Shown: positions 9,128 to 17,610 of the stretch, piece after piece
How positions within the stretch are numbered: the stretch's first letter is position 1
Layout: the number at the start of each line of letters is the position of its first letter
From: CAYQMF01 sp964418595
GTDB lineage: Bacteria > Planctomycetota > UBA1135 > UBA2386
Direction of reading: 5' to 3'
Assembly (NCBI GenBank): GCA_964418595.1
Contig: CAYQMF010000046.1
Location: 1 to 43,080, forward strand
DNA: 43,080 nucleotides
Notes under the pieces: generated by a model
What the model was told of the DNA's origin: nothing
What the model saw: only the letters and a program-made list of their open reading frames with translations
Database searches by the model: none
Translations under genes and position numbers: made by a program

Positions 9128-9426
9128 CCCTGGTGCGTCCTCTCCGAGGTGAATGCCCGTGCATCGACCTCGCCCTGGCCGGGCTTGCGTACGGATCAGC
9201 ACATGGCGATGACACCGTCGCGTCCCGGGCGCGCGGCGAAGCCTCGCGCACGCGGTTTGCGCGGGCGGCGACCACGCGTCGGCGTCATCGGTGGTTGCGT
9301 GCCGGCGGCGGCCGAGCTGCGCACGCGGACGTCGATGGTGCGCGGTGACGAACGCCCGGTGCTAGCGACCGCCCGGCAGCATGTCGACGCAGCAGCGCTC
9401 GGCAGCGCTTCGGCGTGGCGACGCGG
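9128..9426. other. Intergenic stretch, no gene seen
   Basis: About 300 bases between the small membrane-protein gene and the lipoprotein gene, both on the minus strand. It should hold the promoter for the lipoprotein operon, but I cannot point to a convincing -35/-10 pair in this GC-rich sequence. No open frame here has protein-like composition, and I see no strong hairpin. Confidence 0.4.
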
Positions 9427-9648
9427 TCAGCGCGCCATCCGACGCATGCGCCACGCGACGAGGAGGAACATCGCGCCCGCCGCGATCAGCGTCCCCGACA
9501 CCAGGGCCACCAGGATGGTCGGGATCGCGTAGATCAGGATGCCGAGCGTGACGAGGGCGACACCTGGGGCGAACACCAGCCACGCGTGCGGGCCGCGCGC
9601 CAGTTCGCGCGCGGGCCCGGTCTGCAGGTCGACGAAGAGCCGGCGCAT
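9427..9648 (-). CDS. Small two-helix membrane protein
   Basis: A 73-residue protein starting at ATG 9648, four bases after the nrdJ stop, so probably co-transcribed and perhaps translationally coupled. After a basic/polar N-terminus (MRRLFVDLQTGPARELARG) there are two hydrophobic stretches, LVFAPGVALVTLGILIY and TILVALVSGTLIAAGAMFLL, then a very basic end (RMRRMAR) expected to stay in the cytoplasm. No family recognised. The composition, with a clean two-segment hydrophobic profile and a sensible charge pattern, is what supports it as a real gene rather than a chance frame. Confidence 0.6.
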   Translation of the reverse strand: MRRLFVDLQTGPARELARGPHAWLVFAPGVALVTLGILIYAIPTILVALVSGTLIAAGAMFLLVAWRMRRMAR

Positions 9649-9652
9649 CGGC

Positions 9653-12600
9653 TCAGCTGCACCCGCTCGTCGCGCCACACGAGTCGCACTTGAGGCACGT
9701 GCCGTTGCGCACGAGGGTGAAGCCGCCGCAAGCGCCGCAGGGGTCGCCCTCGTAGCCCTTGAGGCGCGCTTCCGCGACCTTGGCCCGCTGCACCAGGATG
9801 TTCTGCGCCTCACGCACGGCCGCGACGCGCGCGGAGGCGTGGCCGTTCCCCTTGCGGTCATCGGCAGGCTTGCCGGGGCCGCGCCTGCCCTCCACCGCCT
9901 GCGGCTCGGCGACGCTGGCGCTCGCGCCGCGTCCGTTCGTGGGGGATGCACTGCCAGGGGAGGGTGGCGAACCGGGTTGCTCCGGGCGCACGGCCTTCTG
10001 CGGCGCCATCCCGACGCTGCGCGGGTGGAGGTCCGGCGCGCTGCTGGGATGCACCGGCTCGTCTGCGGCATGCGTCTTCTCCGACACGATCTCCTCGTCG
10101 GTGAACTCCGGTTCCGTCTGCTTGCCCATCGTGGTGTGGCGCAGGTCCTCGTCGTTGACCTGGCACAGGTCGCTGCGATCGAGGTAGCTGATGGCGAGGT
10201 CGCGGAACACGTAGTCGATGACCGACGTGACCATCTTGATCTTGTGATGGCCCGCGACCATGCCGTTTGGCTCGAACCGGGTGAACACGAACGCGTCTGC
10301 GAACTCCTCGAGCGGCACGCCGTGCTGCAGGCCGAGCGAGATGGCGATCGCGAAGCAGTTCATGAGGCTCCGGAACGCCGCGCCTTCCTTGTGCATGTCG
10401 AGGAAGATCTCGCCGAGCGTACCATCCTCGTACTCGCCGGTGCGGAGGTAGACCTTGTGGCCGGCGACCACGGCCTTCTGCGTGTAGCCGGCACGGCGGT
10501 GCGGAAGCCGGCGGCGCTTGGCGAGGTAGCGGTGCACCACGCGCTCCGTGATCTTCTCGGCGACGCCCATGACCGCCGCCGGGAGGTTGCCGGTGTCCTG
10601 GTCGGCGTCGTCGGTGACGGTGTTCAGCGGTTGCGACAGCTTGGAACCATCGCGATAGAGCGCGACCGCCTTGATCATGCTGCGGTGCGACATCTCGTAC
10701 ACGCGCCGCACGTCGTCGACGGTGGCGTCGTGCGGCATGTTGATCGTCTTGCTGATCGCGCCGGAGATGAACGGCTGCACCGCCGCCATCATGTGGACGT
10801 GCGCCTCGAACGGGATGTAGCGCTTGCCCTTGCGGCCGCAGCGGTTGGCGCAGTCGAAGACGGGCAGGTGCTCGTCGCGGAGATGCGGGGCACCCTCGAC
10901 GGTCATCGTGCCGCAGACGTAGTCGTTGGCGGCGGCGATGGCGGCCCGATCGAAGCCCAGGTGCGCGAGCAGGTCGAAGTCGGGGGTCTGCAACCGGGCG
11001 TCGTCGAGGCCGAGCTTGCCCTTGCAGAAGTCGTCGCCGAGCACGTGCCGGTTGAAGATGAAGCGGAGGTCGAACGCGGCCTTCAGCGCGTCCTCGACGC
11101 GCCGGATGGCGGCGTCGTCGAAGCCTTTCGCTTGCAGGGCGCGGTGATCGATCCCCGGTGAGCCGGCGAGGGTCTTGCGACCCACGGTGTACGCGACGAT
11201 GTCGTCGACCTGCGACGGCGTGTACCCGAGACGCTGCAGCGCGGGTGGCAGGCTCTGGTTGATGATCTTGAAGTAGCCGCCGCCGGCGAGCTTCTTGAAC
11301 TTGACGAGCGCGAAGTCCGGCTCGACGCCGGTCGTGTCGCAATCCATCACCAGGCCGATGGTCCCCGTGGGGGCGATCACCGTGACCTGGGCGTTGCGAT
11401 AGCCGTGCTTCTCACCCAGGGCCAGCGCCCGGTCCCAGCCGGCGCGGGCTGCGGCGAGCAACTCCGCGGGGCACTCGTCGGCGACGATCGCGTGCGGCAG
11501 GACGGAGAGCCCCTCGTACGCACGGCTCGGTTCAGCCCATGCGGCGCGGCGGTGGTTGCGGATGACGCGCAGCATCGACTCGGCGTTGCGCGCGTACCCC
11601 GGGAACGCCCCCAACTCCTTGGCCATCTCCGCCGAGGTCGCGTACGACTCGCCACACATGATGGCGGTGATGGCGCCGGCGATGGCGTAGGCCTGATCCG
11701 AGGCGTAGGGCACGCCCATGCGCATGAGGATCGTGCCGAGGTTGGCGTAGCCGAGGCCGAGGGTGCGGAACTCGTAGCTCTTGCGGGCGATCTCGTCGCT
11801 CGGGAAGCTCGCCATCAGCACCGAGATCTCGAGCACGACCGTCCACAGCCGCGTCGCGTGCGTGAACGTCTCGACGTCGAAGGTGAGGTCGGGCCGGACG
11901 AACTTGCCGAGGTTCAACGACGCCAGGTTGCAGGCCGTGTCGTCGAGGAACATGTACTCCGAGCAAGGGTTGCTCGCGCGGATCGGCCCATCGGTGGGGC
12001 AGGTGTGCCACTCGTTGATGGTGGTGTCGAACTGCACGCCCGGATCGGCGCAGGCCCAGGCCGACATCGCGACCTTGTCCCACAGCTCGTTGGCGTCGAC
12101 GGTCTTCTGCACCTTGCCGTCGGTGCGCCGGGTCAGGTGCCAGGGCTCGTTCTTGGCCATCTTGGCGAAGAACGAGTTCGGCACGCGCACGGAGTTGTTC
12201 GAGTTCTGTCCGGAGACCGTGGCGTAGGCCTCGCCGTTCCAGTCCGTGTCGAGGACCGGCATCGTGAACTCCGTGTAGCCCTGCTGCGCAAGCTGCAGGG
12301 CGCGCTGGATGTAGCTCTCCGGCACGGCCTGGCGCCTGGCCTCGACGAGGGCAAGGGCGAGCGCGTCGTTGTGCTTGGGCCGCGTCTCGACGCCGACCGC
12401 GCCGTTCTGCGTCACGGAGCAGGCCGCGATGACCGCATCGAGGTGCTGCTTGCACATGCGCGACCCGGCGACGAGGGCCGCGACCTTCTGCTCCTCGCGC
12501 ACCTTCCACGTCACGAAGTCCTCGATGTCGGGGTGGTCGAGGTCGAGGCACACCATCTTGGCGGCACGCCGCGTGGTGCCGCCCGACTTGATGGCCCCCG

Positions 12601-13345
12601 CGGCGCGGTCCCCGATCTTGAGGAACGACATCAGGCCGGACGACCGACCGCCGCCCGACAACGACTCGCTCTCGGCGCGGACTGCCGAGAAGTTCGTGCC
12701 GGTGCCGGACCCGTACTTGAACAGACGCGCCTCGCGCGTCCACAGGTCCATGATCCCGCCCTCGTTGACGAGGTCGTCGCGCACCGACTGGATGAAGCAC
12801 GCGTGCGGCTGCGGGCGTTCGTACGCGTTGCTGCTCTGGGTCAGCTCACCGGTCTTGGGGTCGACGTAGCTGTGGCCCTGCGCGGGGCCGGTGATGCCAT
12901 AGGCCCAGTGCAGGCCGGTGTTGAACCACTGCGGCGAGTTGGGCGCGGCGACCTGGGCGGCGAGCATGTAGCTCAGCTCGTCCTGGAACGCCTGCGCGTC
13001 TTCCTTGGTGTCGAAGTAGCCGTGCGACTCACCCCAGTGCCGCCAGCAGCCGGCGAGGCGGTGGAAGACCTGGCGCGCGTCGGTCTCCGCACCCAGCACG
13101 GGCTGGCCCGCGTCGTCGACGCGCGGGTTGCCGTCCGCGTCGACCTGGGGCACTCCAGCTTTGCGGAAGTACTTCTGCGCCAGGATGTCGGTGGCGACCT
13201 GGCTCCAGGCCTCCGGGACCTGGATGTCCTCCATGCGGAAGACCACGCTGCCGTTGGGATTGCGGATCTCGGAGATCCGCTTCGTGAACTTCAGGGATGC
13301 GTAGGGAGACTGCCCCCGCTTCGTGAACCGCCTTGCGATCTTCAC
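9653..13345 (-). CDS. nrdJ: Vitamin B12-dependent (class II) ribonucleoside-diphosphate reductase
   Basis: A 1230-residue protein that reduces ribonucleotides to deoxyribonucleotides with adenosylcobalamin, independently of oxygen. The GTG start at 13345 is set by a near-perfect ribosome binding site GAGGAGGA five bases upstream; the open frame continues further up but reads as non-protein. Visible family features are SYVDPKTGELTQSSNAYERP near the N-terminal third, the glycine-rich KYGSGTGTNFSAVR, the catalytic-loop NPCSEYMFLDDTACNLASLN, and a TSCPD-type segment near HHKIKMVTSVIDYVFRDLAI. The C-terminus carries a cysteine-rich zinc-ribbon-like motif (CGACGG ... CLKCDSCG), common in this long NrdJ subtype. 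No class I or III reductase is in the window. A small membrane protein follows after four bases. Confidence 0.95.
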   Translation of the reverse strand: MKIARRFTKRGQSPYASLKFTKRISEIRNPNGSVVFRMEDIQVPEAWSQVATDILAQKYFRKAGVPQVDADGNPRVDDAGQPVLGAETDARQVFHRLAGCWRHWGESHGYFDTKEDAQAFQDELSYMLAAQVAAPNSPQWFNTGLHWAYGITGPAQGHSYVDPKTGELTQSSNAYERPQPHACFIQSVRDDLVNEGGIMDLWTREARLFKYGSGTGTNFSAVRAESESLSGGGRSSGLMSFLKIGDRAAGAIKSGGTTRRAAKMVCLDLDHPDIEDFVTWKVREEQKVAALVAGSRMCKQHLDAVIAACSVTQNGAVGVETRPKHNDALALALVEARRQAVPESYIQRALQLAQQGYTEFTMPVLDTDWNGEAYATVSGQNSNNSVRVPNSFFAKMAKNEPWHLTRRTDGKVQKTVDANELWDKVAMSAWACADPGVQFDTTINEWHTCPTDGPIRASNPCSEYMFLDDTACNLASLNLGKFVRPDLTFDVETFTHATRLWTVVLEISVLMASFPSDEIARKSYEFRTLGLGYANLGTILMRMGVPYASDQAYAIAGAITAIMCGESYATSAEMAKELGAFPGYARNAESMLRVIRNHRRAAWAEPSRAYEGLSVLPHAIVADECPAELLAAARAGWDRALALGEKHGYRNAQVTVIAPTGTIGLVMDCDTTGVEPDFALVKFKKLAGGGYFKIINQSLPPALQRLGYTPSQVDDIVAYTVGRKTLAGSPGIDHRALQAKGFDDAAIRRVEDALKAAFDLRFIFNRHVLGDDFCKGKLGLDDARLQTPDFDLLAHLGFDRAAIAAANDYVCGTMTVEGAPHLRDEHLPVFDCANRCGRKGKRYIPFEAHVHMMAAVQPFISGAISKTINMPHDATVDDVRRVYEMSHRSMIKAVALYRDGSKLSQPLNTVTDDADQDTGNLPAAVMGVAEKITERVVHRYLAKRRRLPHRRAGYTQKAVVAGHKVYLRTGEYEDGTLGEIFLDMHKEGAAFRSLMNCFAIAISLGLQHGVPLEEFADAFVFTRFEPNGMVAGHHKIKMVTSVIDYVFRDLAISYLDRSDLCQVNDEDLRHTTMGKQTEPEFTDEEIVSEKTHAADEPVHPSSAPDLHPRSVGMAPQKAVRPEQPGSPPSPGSASPTNGRGASASVAEPQAVEGRRGPGKPADDRKGNGHASARVAAVREAQNILVQRAKVAEARLKGYEGDPCGACGGFTLVRNGTCLKCDSCGATSGCS

Positions 13346-13653
13346 CGGCTTCCTCCTCGGACGCACTCCGGGTCGGCGCCCGGGGTGCCGTGGCAGTCGG
13401 ATCGGCGGCGCGCGCGTCCGGGGTGGGCGAGGTGAGTTGCCACCGTCGACGCGGGCCGGCCGGTCTGGAGCCTCCGCCCGAGGGAGACGTCGCGCTTCCT
13501 GTAGCGATCGTGCACCTGGGCTTCGCCTCTCCGAGACCTGATGTCCGTTGCACAGCACCGGAGAGGGCGCCCTCCGGAGGCCCGAACGCGCTGGGGGCAA
13601 GACCGGCGCACTGCCCGTCTTTGACCGCACCCGACAGCGCTGATCCAGGAAGG
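13346..13653 (-). other. Long nrdJ 5' leader, untranslated
   Basis: About 300 bases between the candidate promoter/NrdR region and the nrdJ start. The nrdJ frame stays open through it, but the translation is arginine/proline-rich and unlike any NrdJ N-terminus. A strong interrupted inverted repeat sits near 13558-13577 (CCGGAG-AGGGCGCCCT-CCGG). I looked for a cobalamin riboswitch (conserved B12 box) on the minus strand and did not find one. Whether the leader is regulatory is unknown. Confidence 0.4.
13351..13358 (-). promoter_or_regulatory. Ribosome binding site of nrdJ
   Basis: On the minus strand GAGGAGGA followed by five bases and GTG. It is the strongest Shine-Dalgarno sequence I noticed in the window and decides the nrdJ start against the longer open frame. 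Confidence 0.75.
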
Positions 13654-13701
13654 GCACCATCTATAGTGTCCTGCGGTCGACGGCAATCCCAAAGCTTGAG
13701 A
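13654..13701. promoter_or_regulatory. Candidate NrdR-box pair upstream of nrdJ
   Basis: Box 1 at 13654-13669 is GCACCATCTATAGTGT, matching 13 of 16 positions of the NrdR consensus ACACWATATATWGTGT. Box 2 at 13686-13701 is ATCCCAAAGCTTGAGA, only 8 of 16 overall but keeping five of the six most conserved positions. The linker is 16 bp, the spacing expected for NrdR pairs bound on one DNA face. On the minus strand box 1 contains TATAGA, which could be the nrdJ -10 element, so NrdR binding would block the promoter. Consensus is from memory; box 2 is weak. Confidence 0.55.
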
Positions 13702-13777
13702 AACGCCGCCTTGCGATCGGCGTGCCGGACGAACGGCGCGATGGACCGTGACGGGCGGCGTCGCTAAGGTCCGGACC

Positions 13778-15154
13778 GTGCGAATGTTGGCGGTGGGATA
13801 CGGCGCGACCGTCGCGCTTCTCGTGTTCGGGCCGAGGCTCCCGGCCCAGGTCGATGCCGTCCGCCGCGAGGTGCGCGGGCTCGAGGAGACCGGCGCCAAG
13901 GTCGGCGTGGCGGTCGTCGACCTGGCGGCGGGTTCGCTGTGGTTCGAGCACGACGCGCGCGTCGCGCTGATGCCGGCCAGCAACCAGAAGCTGCTCACGC
14001 TCGCGGCGATGCTCGATGCCGTCGGCGTCGACCATCGCTTCGCGACCCGTTTCCGTCTGTGCGCGGGCGTGCTCGAAGTCGTGCCCAGCGGGGATCCCAA
14101 CTGGACCACCGGCGGCGAGCACGACCCGGAGCACATCGTCGCGGCCGTCGCCGGCAAGCTGCGGGCGCTCGGCGTGACCAGCGTGCGCGGCGTGCGCATC
14201 GCGCGCGACACGTTCGGCGACGAGACGCGGCCGGATGCGTGGAGCGCGTACGACGCATCCCTCGGCTACTGCGCGCCGAGCGGCGGGCTCGTCCTCGACG
14301 CCGGCTGCTTCGAGGTCTCGCTCACCCCGGGCGGGACGCAGACCCTGGTGCGCACGATCGCGCCGGCGATCGAGTTGCCGGTGGCGGGGACGATCGCGGT
14401 GACCGCCGACCGGGCCAAGGGTTCGGTGTACGGCGTTGCCGCGACCGCCACCGGCCTGCGCGCGTACGGCGCGCTCTGGGACAAAGCGGGCACGCGCTCC
14501 GTGCGTGGCGCAGTGCAGGACGGCGTCGGCCTGTGCGAGCGGGTTCTCGCGGCGTGCCTGCAACGCAGCGGCATCGCCATCGAGCCGACGGCGGGCGAGC
14601 GCGACGTCGCCGAGCTGCACACGCACGCGTCGCCGCTGGTCCTCGCGCTCGAACCCATGATGAAGGACTCGAGCAACTTCCACGCCGAGCAGCTCGCGCG
14701 CGCCTTGGGGGCGTTGGTGTCGGGCGACGGCAGCTTCGCCGGCGGCCGGGCCGCAGTGCAGGCGCAGATCGAGAAGCTCGTGGGTCCGTGGCCGGGCCTC
14801 GCGATCGACGACGGCTCGGGTCTGTCGCGGCGCAACCGCGTGTCGGCGGCCTGCCTCGCCACGGTTCTCGCGGCCGCGGCTGCCCGACCGTGGGGTGAAG
14901 TGTTCGTGCAGAGTCTGCCGGAGGGCGGCGAAGGCACGCTCCGCCGGCGCCTGCGGCAGCCCGGCGCGTCTTGCGTGCGCGCCAAGACCGGCACGTTGCG
15001 CGACGTCTCCGCACTGTCGGGGTACGTGGACCGTTCCGACGGCCGGCGCTTCGCGTTCGTCATCCTCGTCAACGAGGGGCGGCGTGGCACCGCCGCGGCC
15101 GCACGCTGGCGCGCGGCCCAGGATCGCATCGTCGCGGCGATGGACGGCTCATGA
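13778..15154 (+). CDS. dacB: D-alanyl-D-alanine carboxypeptidase/endopeptidase, PBP4 (S13) family
   Basis: A 458-residue exported enzyme that trims or opens peptidoglycan cross-links. I chose GTG 13778, with AAGG eight bases upstream; ATG 13784 is a close alternative. The N-terminus (MLAVGYGATVALLVFGPRLPAQ) is a signal peptide. All three penicillin-binding motifs are present: SxxK in MPASNQK (Ser68, Lys71), SxN in MKDSSNFHAEQLAR, and KTG in CVRAKTGTLRD. The large insert between SxxK and SxN, with VPSGDPNWTTGG and DAWSAYDASLGYCAPSGGL, is the PBP4-specific region. The stop overlaps the next start (ATGA), so it is coupled to an inositol-monophosphatase-family gene. It is transcribed divergently from nrdJ. 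Confidence 0.92.
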   Translation: MRMLAVGYGATVALLVFGPRLPAQVDAVRREVRGLEETGAKVGVAVVDLAAGSLWFEHDARVALMPASNQKLLTLAAMLDAVGVDHRFATRFRLCAGVLEVVPSGDPNWTTGGEHDPEHIVAAVAGKLRALGVTSVRGVRIARDTFGDETRPDAWSAYDASLGYCAPSGGLVLDAGCFEVSLTPGGTQTLVRTIAPAIELPVAGTIAVTADRAKGSVYGVAATATGLRAYGALWDKAGTRSVRGAVQDGVGLCERVLAACLQRSGIAIEPTAGERDVAELHTHASPLVLALEPMMKDSSNFHAEQLARALGALVSGDGSFAGGRAAVQAQIEKLVGPWPGLAIDDGSGLSRRNRVSAACLATVLAAAAARPWGEVFVQSLPEGGEGTLRRRLRQPGASCVRAKTGTLRDVSALSGYVDRSDGRRFAFVILVNEGRRGTAAAARWRAAQDRIVAAMDGS

Positions 15155-15987
15155 CCGACCGGTCCGAACCCGGCACCGATCTGCTGCGCACCTGGCTCAC
15201 CGACATGGTGCCGGTGGCAGCTGCCGCCGGCGCGGTCCTGTTGCGCTATCGGCGCGAACTGGCGACCGTGCGCACGGAGTTCAAGGGTCGGCGCGAACTC
15301 GTCACCGTCGCCGACCGGGAGGCGGAGCGCGTCGTCGTCGAGCATCTGCTGCGCGCGTATCCGGATCACGCGGTGCTCGCGGAGGAGGGAGTCCTCACGC
15401 CGGCCGGCAAAGCCAGTCGCGCGTCCGACTTCGTGTGGGTCCTCGATCCGCTGGATGGCACGACCAACTTCGTGCACGACCTGCCGCACTTCGCGGTCGC
15501 CATCGCGCTGGTGTGGCGCGGAACTCCGGTGCTCGGGATCGTGCATGCGCCGGTGCTGGCGCAGACGTTCACGGCGGTGCGCGGCGGCGGCGCGCAGCGC
15601 GACGGTCGACCGATCACGGTGTCCAAGACGGCGCTGCTCGCCGACGCCATGCTCGCCACCGGCTTCAGCTACGTGCGCAACGAGCCCGGCCGCGACGACA
15701 ACAGCGGGCGCCTCGCGCGGGTGCTGCCGCTGTGCCGGGATCTGCGGCGCTTCGGGTCGGCGGAACTCGACCTGTGCCACGTGGCCGACGGACGCTTCGA
15801 TGCGTACTGGGAGCTGTACCTGGCGCCGTACGACGTGGCCGCCGGCGCAGTGATCCTGCAGGAGGCCGGTGGCCGCGTGACCGATCTCGACGGGGGTGGG
15901 GACTGGCTGTTCGGCGGCCAGATCCTCGCTAGCAACGGTGCGATCCACGCCGACACCCTGCGTGTCGTGGGGAATCGGGCGGGGTGA
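15151..15987 (+). CDS. Inositol-1-monophosphatase family protein (SuhB-like)
   Basis: A 278-residue protein starting in an ATGA overlap with the PBP4 stop. It carries the metal-binding signatures of the FIG/IMPase superfamily: Glu-Glu at 78-79 (VLAEEG), WVLDPLDGTTNF at about 97-107, and a late YDVAAGAVILQEAGG that corresponds to the usual WDxAAG block with Tyr replacing Trp. Family members dephosphorylate inositol phosphates, histidinol phosphate, fructose bisphosphate or PAP; which of these applies is not decided by the sequence. Co-expression with a peptidoglycan hydrolase has no obvious pathway meaning. A GC-rich palindrome follows immediately and may end the transcript. Confidence 0.9.
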   Translation: MTDRSEPGTDLLRTWLTDMVPVAAAAGAVLLRYRRELATVRTEFKGRRELVTVADREAERVVVEHLLRAYPDHAVLAEEGVLTPAGKASRASDFVWVLDPLDGTTNFVHDLPHFAVAIALVWRGTPVLGIVHAPVLAQTFTAVRGGGAQRDGRPITVSKTALLADAMLATGFSYVRNEPGRDDNSGRLARVLPLCRDLRRFGSAELDLCHVADGRFDAYWELYLAPYDVAAGAVILQEAGGRVTDLDGGGDWLFGGQILASNGAIHADTLRVVGNRAG

Positions 15988-15989
15988 GC

Positions 15990-16005
15990 GCCGGCCGCGG
16001 CCGGC
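15990..16005. terminator. GC palindrome after the PBP4-IMPase pair
   Basis: GCCGGCCGCGGCCGGC is a perfect 16-base palindrome three bases after the stop, able to form a six-pair stem with a CGCG loop, followed by GGCGG and AAAA. It has no T tract on the plus strand, so a terminator function is only suggested by position. Confidence 0.35.
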
Positions 16006-16109
16006 GGCGGAAAACCAGCGCGAGGGGGGTCGCGCGCGCGTTCCTCCGGCCGCCGGTCCGGTAGAGTTTGACGCGTCTGCCCGCCCACCCTTCTCTCGGT
16101 CCCACACGC

Positions 16110-17582
16110 ATGCGTTACTTCCCCCTCGTCGCCGCTTCGCTGGCGTTCGCTTGCACCCTCTCGGCCCAGGCCGTGGAGATCCCGGTCCGCTACGTCGCGC
16201 GCTCGCTCGACTCCGGCTACCTCGACAATCCCACCGCCGCTGCGATCGTCGTGTTCCGCGGCGAGGTGCGGGTCACCGGCGCCCTCAACATGGCGTTGTA
16301 CTTCGACCGCACCAACCTGCCGGCGGGTTCGCGTCTGCGCCTGATGTCGATGCACGACGGCGCGATCGAACTGTTCAACGGCGCGACCCTGGCCGAGTAC
16401 CAGAACTACTCGTCGTGGTTCAACGGCGACGCGGTGCGGGTCGAGCTGATCGCCGGGCCGGGGACCACCGCGAACCGCGTGCAGGTCGTGCAGGTCGCCG
16501 CCGGAGAGGCGTTCATCGCCAGCCCCACGACGATCTGTGGCCCCACCGACGATCGGCAGCTCAGCTACGACCCACGCGTCGCGCGCCAGTACACGACCGG
16601 CTGCACGTCGTGGCTGATCGACAAGCACACGGTCATCACCGCGGGACACTGCACGGCGAACGCGACGCAGCAGGCCCACTTCAGGGTCCCGCTCTCGAAC
16701 GGGAGCCAGCTCGTCCTGCCGCCGCCGGAGCACCAGTACCGCTATGACGTGCCGACGCTGCGCCGCCTGGACGCTGGCATCGGCCAGGACTGGACGGTCG
16801 CCTCGACGCTGCGCAACGCCACCACCGGGTTGTATGCCGGGCAGGCGCAGGGCGCGCACTTCGAGCTCGTGCCGCCGCCGGCGTTCGCTGCGGGTCAACC
16901 CATCCGCATCACCGGGCATGGGACGAGTTCGGTCGCCAACCGGACGCAGGTGCAGCAGACGCACGCGGGCCTGCGGGTGAGCGTGACGCAGGCCAACGGG
17001 CTCGGCTACACGGCCGACACGACCGGCGGCAACTCCGGGTCGCCGGTGATCCTCGACACCACCGACCAGGCCATCGGCGTGCACACGCACGGCGGTTGCA
17101 CGAGCACGGGCGGCAACAACTACGGCACGGGCTACTCGCGCGCCGACTGGGCGGCGGCGGTGGCACAGGTCACCGCGCTCAAGCGCCCGGGCTGTTACGA
17201 CCTGTTCGGCAGCAGCTGCGGCGCGGGCACTCAGCCGCGCCTCGCCAACAACGGCTTCCCCGACCTCGGCATGACGATGCGCGTGGAGGTGACCTCGGCG
17301 CCGGTCGCCGCGCCCGTGGCGATGGTGTTCGGCACCCGCCTCGCTGCGCCGATCGACCTGGCGTTCCTGATGATGCCGGGCTGCCGGCTCTACGCGAGCG
17401 TGGACTTCGCACCCGTGGTGGCCGCGGACGGCACCGGCAAGGCGTCGGTCGTGGTTCCGATCCCGAACAACCTCGGCCTGCTCGGGGCCAAGGTCACCAA
17501 CCAGGGCGCGGTCGTCAATGCCGCGGCCAACGGCGCCGGAATCGCGATGACCAACGCCGGCGAAGCCACCGTCGGTCAGTGA
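16110..17582 (+). CDS. Secreted trypsin-like serine protease with lineage-specific N- and C-terminal domains
   Basis: A 490-residue protein starting at ATG 16110, chosen because it opens directly into a signal peptide (MRYFPLVAASLAFACTLSAQA). Residues 23-135 are beta-rich with no recognised fold. The S1 protease core has all catalytic elements: His180 in VITAGHC, an Asp at 221 or 227 (RRLDAGIGQDW), and Ser309 in GGNSGSPV; CTSW and GHC place cysteines for a disulfide. From about 375 a cysteine-containing linker (GCYDLFGSSCGAG) leads into a beta-rich tail, with a repeated 'P-LG-' style seen in Planctomycetota exported proteins. Probably a secreted or surface peptidase; substrate unknown. It is 28 bases from a convergent gene. 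Confidence 0.85.
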   Translation: MRYFPLVAASLAFACTLSAQAVEIPVRYVARSLDSGYLDNPTAAAIVVFRGEVRVTGALNMALYFDRTNLPAGSRLRLMSMHDGAIELFNGATLAEYQNYSSWFNGDAVRVELIAGPGTTANRVQVVQVAAGEAFIASPTTICGPTDDRQLSYDPRVARQYTTGCTSWLIDKHTVITAGHCTANATQQAHFRVPLSNGSQLVLPPPEHQYRYDVPTLRRLDAGIGQDWTVASTLRNATTGLYAGQAQGAHFELVPPPAFAAGQPIRITGHGTSSVANRTQVQQTHAGLRVSVTQANGLGYTADTTGGNSGSPVILDTTDQAIGVHTHGGCTSTGGNNYGTGYSRADWAAAVAQVTALKRPGCYDLFGSSCGAGTQPRLANNGFPDLGMTMRVEVTSAPVAAPVAMVFGTRLAAPIDLAFLMMPGCRLYASVDFAPVVAADGTGKASVVVPIPNNLGLLGAKVTNQGAVVNAAANGAGIAMTNAGEATVGQ

Positions 17583-17610
17583 GCGTAGGTGCGTGACGTG
17601 GCGTCGCGGG

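Noticed and set aside
6146..9532. A very long open frame on the plus strand opposite the metallopeptidase lipoprotein
   Set aside because: It translates to arginine/histidine/alanine-rich sequence without domains and mirrors codon structure of the minus-strand gene; long antisense frames are expected at this GC content.
13346..13660. N-terminal extension of NrdJ by about 105 codons
   Set aside because: Proline/arginine-rich and unlike NrdJ, whereas a strong GAGGAGGA site precedes the internal GTG at 13345.
13346..13660. Cobalamin riboswitch upstream of nrdJ
   Set aside because: I searched the minus strand for the B12 box and surrounding conserved elements and found none. Riboswitch control also usually targets the B12-independent reductase.
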